Source of the DNA: Chloroflexota bacterium
GTDB taxonomy: Bacteria > Chloroflexota > Dehalococcoidia > Dehalococcoidales > UBA5760
DNA: 39,431 nucleotides
Direction of reading: 5' to 3'
NCBI GenBank assembly: GCA_015222205.1
Contig: JADFUW010000020.1
Span: forward strand, 1 to 39,431
The notes below the pieces were generated by a model, which saw nothing but the letters and a program-made list of their open reading frames with translations, ran no database searches and was not told the origin of the DNA. A program made the translations under genes and the position numbers. Each line of letters opens with the position of its first letter. The first letter of the stretch is position 1. Shown in pieces: positions 36,746 to 39,431 of the stretch.

Positions 36746-38071
36746 ATGGAAATCATTGAAGGTTTTAGGTTAGCTAAAGTAGTGTTATCGCGACAGACCT
36801 CAGCCGATTTTTATTCTGTTTCAGCAACTCTTAGGCAAAGGCTTAACAAGATGTTTGGCACTGAAGACCCAGAGCAGGCCGTCAGGCAGATTATCAATGA
36901 GGTACGCGACAGAGGGGATGAAGCCCTTTTTGCTCTTACTCTAAAGATTGACGGGGTAAAGCCTACTTCGCTGGAAGTAAGCAGAGAAGAGATAACCAAT
37001 GCCTATCATGAAGTGGATTCTGAACTGGTATCAGCACTTAAGCTAGCTGCTGAGCGGATACGAGCCTTTCATGTTGAGCAGAGGGATAGTGTTGGCAAGG
37101 GATTTGCCACGCAGGGCTTAAGTCAGATGATACGCCCACTGGGGCGCATTGGGGTATATGCCCCCGGGGGCAGTGCCTCTTATCCCTCAACAGCCTTGAT
37201 GACAGCAATACCAGCTAAGGTCGCTGGGGTCAAGGAGATTATCTTGGCTTCGTCGCCTGGAGCCAGAGGTGTAATTCCTTCAACTACGTTGGTAGCTGCT
37301 GATATTGCCGGGGTGGATCGGATTTTTTGTGTTGGGGGTGCTCAAGCAATTGCTGCCCTAGCCTTCGGTACTGAGTCTATTCCTAAGGTAGATAAGATTT
37401 GTGGGCCAGGTAACATCTTTGTCGTTCTCGCTAAAAAATTAGTCTACGGGGTAGTTGATATTGATGGGCTTCAGGGGCCAAGTGAGGTACTCATTATAGC
37501 TGATGAGACCGCTAATCCGGGATACTGCGCCGCTGACCTTCTAGCTCAGGCGGAGCATGACCCGTTAGCCTCGGCTATTCTAATAACTACCTCGCGGCAC
37601 TTAGCCAATGAGGTTAACCGGAAGGTTGAGCGACAACTGGAGACTCTATCTCGTAAAGATGTGGCCGCTGAATCTTTGAAAGATAGAGGGAAGATAGTAA
37701 TCGTGGCTAGTATAGGCGAGGCTATAGAACTGGCTAATCTTTATGCCCCAGAACACCTTTGCCTGGCAGTAGACAAAGCCACTACTTATATTGACCGGAT
37801 TTCTAATGCCGGGTGCATATTTGTCGGTGGCAAATCAACCGTGGTTCTGGGTGATTATATCGCTGGGCCAAGCCATGTCTTACCTACTGGTGGTACTGCT
37901 CGATTTAGCTCACCGCTCAATGTAACTGACTTTATTAAGTTTATAAATCTGGTTAATCTGGATGAGGCTACGGTGAAAAAGCTGGGACCAGCGGCGATAG
38001 CTATAGCCCGCGCCGAGGGGTTTGAGGCTCATGCCCGGGCGGTGGAAAAGCGGTTGGAGGATAACCTCTAA
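36746..38071 (+). CDS. hisD: Histidinol dehydrogenase
   Basis: It oxidises L-histidinol to histidine in two NAD-dependent steps. The 441-residue protein shows RPLGRIGVYAPGGSASYPS, VGGAQAIAALAFGTESIPKV, LLAQAEHDP (zinc ligands Gln and His), YAPEHLCL (catalytic Glu-His), GDYIAGPSHVLPTGGTARF and a late EGFEAHARAV (zinc His). I use the ATG at 36746 behind CGGAGAA; an ATG at 36716 would add ten residues with no ribosome-binding site. It follows hisG by 40 bases. Confidence 0.97.
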   Translation: MEIIEGFRLAKVVLSRQTSADFYSVSATLRQRLNKMFGTEDPEQAVRQIINEVRDRGDEALFALTLKIDGVKPTSLEVSREEITNAYHEVDSELVSALKLAAERIRAFHVEQRDSVGKGFATQGLSQMIRPLGRIGVYAPGGSASYPSTALMTAIPAKVAGVKEIILASSPGARGVIPSTTLVAADIAGVDRIFCVGGAQAIAALAFGTESIPKVDKICGPGNIFVVLAKKLVYGVVDIDGLQGPSEVLIIADETANPGYCAADLLAQAEHDPLASAILITTSRHLANEVNRKVERQLETLSRKDVAAESLKDRGKIVIVASIGEAIELANLYAPEHLCLAVDKATTYIDRISNAGCIFVGGKSTVVLGDYIAGPSHVLPTGGTARFSSPLNVTDFIKFINLVNLDEATVKKLGPAAIAIARAEGFEAHARAVEKRLEDNL

Positions 38072-38074
38072 CCG
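38051..38074 (+). promoter_or_regulatory. Hairpin over the hisD stop codon
   Basis: CGGTTGGAGG-ATAA-CCTCTAACCG gives a ten-base-pair stem (one G-U) with a four-base loop; the TAA stop of hisD is in the 3' arm. There is no T run, so it is not a standard terminator; it could be an attenuator or an mRNA-end stabiliser between hisD and hisC. Confidence 0.5.
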
Positions 38075-38160
38075 AGCAAGTTGGCCTGTGGGATAACCCA
38101 TTAATTCGTGCTAAAATACATAGCAGTCTAACTGATTTTGGCAAGGAAGGTAGAAAGGGA

Positions 38161-39258
38161 ATGTCAGAGGGTACCGGGATAGAGGGATTAATACGCTCTA
38201 ATTTGGTTAATCTTAATGGCTATAGTGCCCGAAAGTCCCCGGAAACACTGAAAGGGGAGCTTGAGGTCCCCGTAGAAGGTATTATCAAGCTGGATGCCAA
38301 TGAAAACCCCTATGGCTGCTCGCCGAAGGTAAACCAGGCTCTAGCCTCCTGTCCCGACCTTAATATCTATCCTGATGCCGGACAAGCCGAGTTCAGGGAA
38401 CTATTAGCTGGATACACTGGCATTGGCGCCGAACATATCGTGGCGGGTAGTGGTAGTGGTGACCTGATAGACCTTATCTTGCGTTTGTTTGTTGAGCCGG
38501 GAGACGAAGTAATAATTTGCGCTCCGGCCTTTAGTATGTTTCGTTTTAGCACTGAGATGTATGGCGGCAGGCTGATTGAGGTGCCCAGGGATAAGGACTT
38601 TGCTATTGATGTCAGCATGGTGAGGGCGGCAATAAGCAAAAGAACCAAGATAATACTGATGGATAATCCTAATAACCCTGCTGGAAATATAACACCCCAA
38701 AAGGATATACAGGCAATAGTAGATACGGGACTACCAGTGGTGGTTGATGAGGCCTATGTCGAGTTTGCTGGAAGAACTATGGTGCCAATGGTTAGTCAGT
38801 ATAAAAACTTGATGGTGCTGCGGACATTTAGTAAGTGGGCGGGGCTGGCTGGTCTGAGGGTTGGTTACGGCATTTTCCCGCCCAAAATAGCCGACTACCT
38901 GGTAAGGATTAAGCTTCCGTATAATGTAAATGTGGCGGCACTCGTGGCGGTTCGGGAATCACTAAAGGATTTGGATTACTTGATGGGTAATGTAAAGGCT
39001 ATAATTGCTGAGAGAGATAGGCTGTTTGGTGAGTTAGAAAAAATAAGGTTTTTGACGCCCTTCCCTTCGCAAGCCAACTTTATTCTCTGCTCAGTTGCAG
39101 GCGGCTCAGCCAGCGAGCTTTACCAGAGGTTACGAAGAAAGGGCATACTGGTTCGTTACTTTGACACCCCGCTTTTGCGGGATTATATTCGTATTAGCGT
39201 GGGCAAACCGGAGCATACCGATGCCTTAATCGCAGCACTCCGAGAAATAGAAAAATGA
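38161..39258 (+). CDS. hisC: Histidinol-phosphate aminotransferase
   Basis: This PLP enzyme makes histidinol phosphate from imidazole acetol phosphate and glutamate. The 365-residue fold-type I protein has LDANENPYG, DNPNNPAGN (170-176 area), VVDEAYVEF (Asp196, Tyr199) and the PLP lysine Lys225 in RTFSKWAGLAGLRVGYG. The ATG at 38161 follows AGAAAGGGA. An 89-base gap with no gene separates it from hisD, larger than the other gaps in this operon. Confidence 0.96.
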   Translation: MSEGTGIEGLIRSNLVNLNGYSARKSPETLKGELEVPVEGIIKLDANENPYGCSPKVNQALASCPDLNIYPDAGQAEFRELLAGYTGIGAEHIVAGSGSGDLIDLILRLFVEPGDEVIICAPAFSMFRFSTEMYGGRLIEVPRDKDFAIDVSMVRAAISKRTKIILMDNPNNPAGNITPQKDIQAIVDTGLPVVVDEAYVEFAGRTMVPMVSQYKNLMVLRTFSKWAGLAGLRVGYGIFPPKIADYLVRIKLPYNVNVAALVAVRESLKDLDYLMGNVKAIIAERDRLFGELEKIRFLTPFPSQANFILCSVAGGSASELYQRLRRKGILVRYFDTPLLRDYIRISVGKPEHTDALIAALREIEK

Positions 39259-39304
39259 TTCAACTACAGAGTTTTATTATGATGCTCTCTCCATAAAGAT
39301 AAAA

Positions 39305-39429
39305 TGTTATACTACTTAACAATAATGACATGAAGGGTATTGACAAACTAGGAAAACACTGTTATAATACTTAACATTACTAATAGTAATTACTATAGCT
39401 AATCTTGGGTAAATGTTATACTACTTAAC
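39305..39429 (+). repeat. Three direct copies of a 16-base operator-like sequence
   Basis: TGTTATACTACTTAAC occurs at 39305-39320 and 39414-39429, and TGTTATAATACTTAAC at 39360-39375 (one change). Starts are 55 and 54 bases apart, about five helical turns. Each copy has a GTTA-N7-TAAC partial dyad. The middle copy covers the -10 box of a consensus promoter. Confidence 0.75.
39340..39368 (+). promoter_or_regulatory. Consensus sigma-70 promoter for a gene beyond the right edge
   Basis: A perfect TTGACA (39340-39345), a 17-base spacer and a perfect TATAAT (39363-39368). The -10 box lies within the middle copy of the 16-base repeat, a layout expected for a repressor operator. No start codon with a plausible gene follows before the window ends. 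Confidence 0.75.
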
Positions 39430-39431
39430 GG

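Noticed and set aside
39305-39429. Three spaced repeats as a CRISPR array
   Set aside because: The repeat is only 16-19 bases, AT-rich, and the middle copy is part of a promoter. CRISPR repeats are longer, and no cas gene is seen.

Overview
The window (about 39.4 kb) is a chromosomal segment of a bacterium, most probably a Chloroflexota member of the Dehalococcoidia. This assignment is an inference. It rests on the gene order (spc/alpha ribosomal operons running into truA-rplM-rpsI, then a PGI/PMI-type isomerase and phosphomannomutase, then metK-ahcY-mtnP-mtnA, then a his operon), moderate GC content, frequent GTG/TTG starts, and a stand-alone 'core' MetE-like protein. No tRNA, rRNA, IS element or CRISPR array was found.

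Region 1 (1-12785, + strand) is a compact ribosomal-protein run: the tail of rpsC, then rplP-rpmC-rpsQ-rplN-rplX-rplE-rpsZ-rpsH-rplF-rplR-rpsE-rpmD-rplO-secY-adk-map-infA-rpmJ-rpsM-rpsK-rpsD-rpoA-rplQ-truA-rplM-rpsI. Many genes overlap or abut, suggesting translational coupling. L24, S14, S4, L36 and Adk all carry intact zinc-ligand sets.

Region 2 (12789-30585, - strand) holds 18 genes in one direction. Listed in transcription order, from high to low coordinates, they are: tldD-tldE; a PAC2-family protein, a HEAT-repeat protein and a GNAT acetyltransferase; mtnA, a DUF2971 protein, mtnP, a core-MetE-like methionine synthase, a THEP1-like NTPase, a divergent PlsY, ahcY, metK and a Dph6-like PP-loop ATPase; a phosphomannomutase and a PGI/PMI-type isomerase; an MFS carrier and a GGCT-like protein. 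Together metK, ahcY, the MetE-like protein, mtnP and mtnA cover the methionine/SAM cycle and the first steps of methylthioadenosine salvage. The phosphomannomutase is intact only if read from a non-canonical ATA (or ATT) start.

Region 3 (30586-39431) starts with a divergent region feeding tldD (-) and birA (+). BirA converges on a slipin-NfeD membrane pair (- strand, own promoter). A second divergent region carries a good promoter for the + strand histidine genes hisZ-hisG-hisD-hisC. HisG here is one polypeptide containing two homologous short-form HisG domains. Each half has lost a different signature motif, and a HisZ-type regulatory subunit is encoded just upstream. This is the most unusual system in the window. 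The last 130 bases hold three near-identical 16-base repeats about 55 bases apart around a consensus sigma-70 promoter that drives something beyond the right edge.
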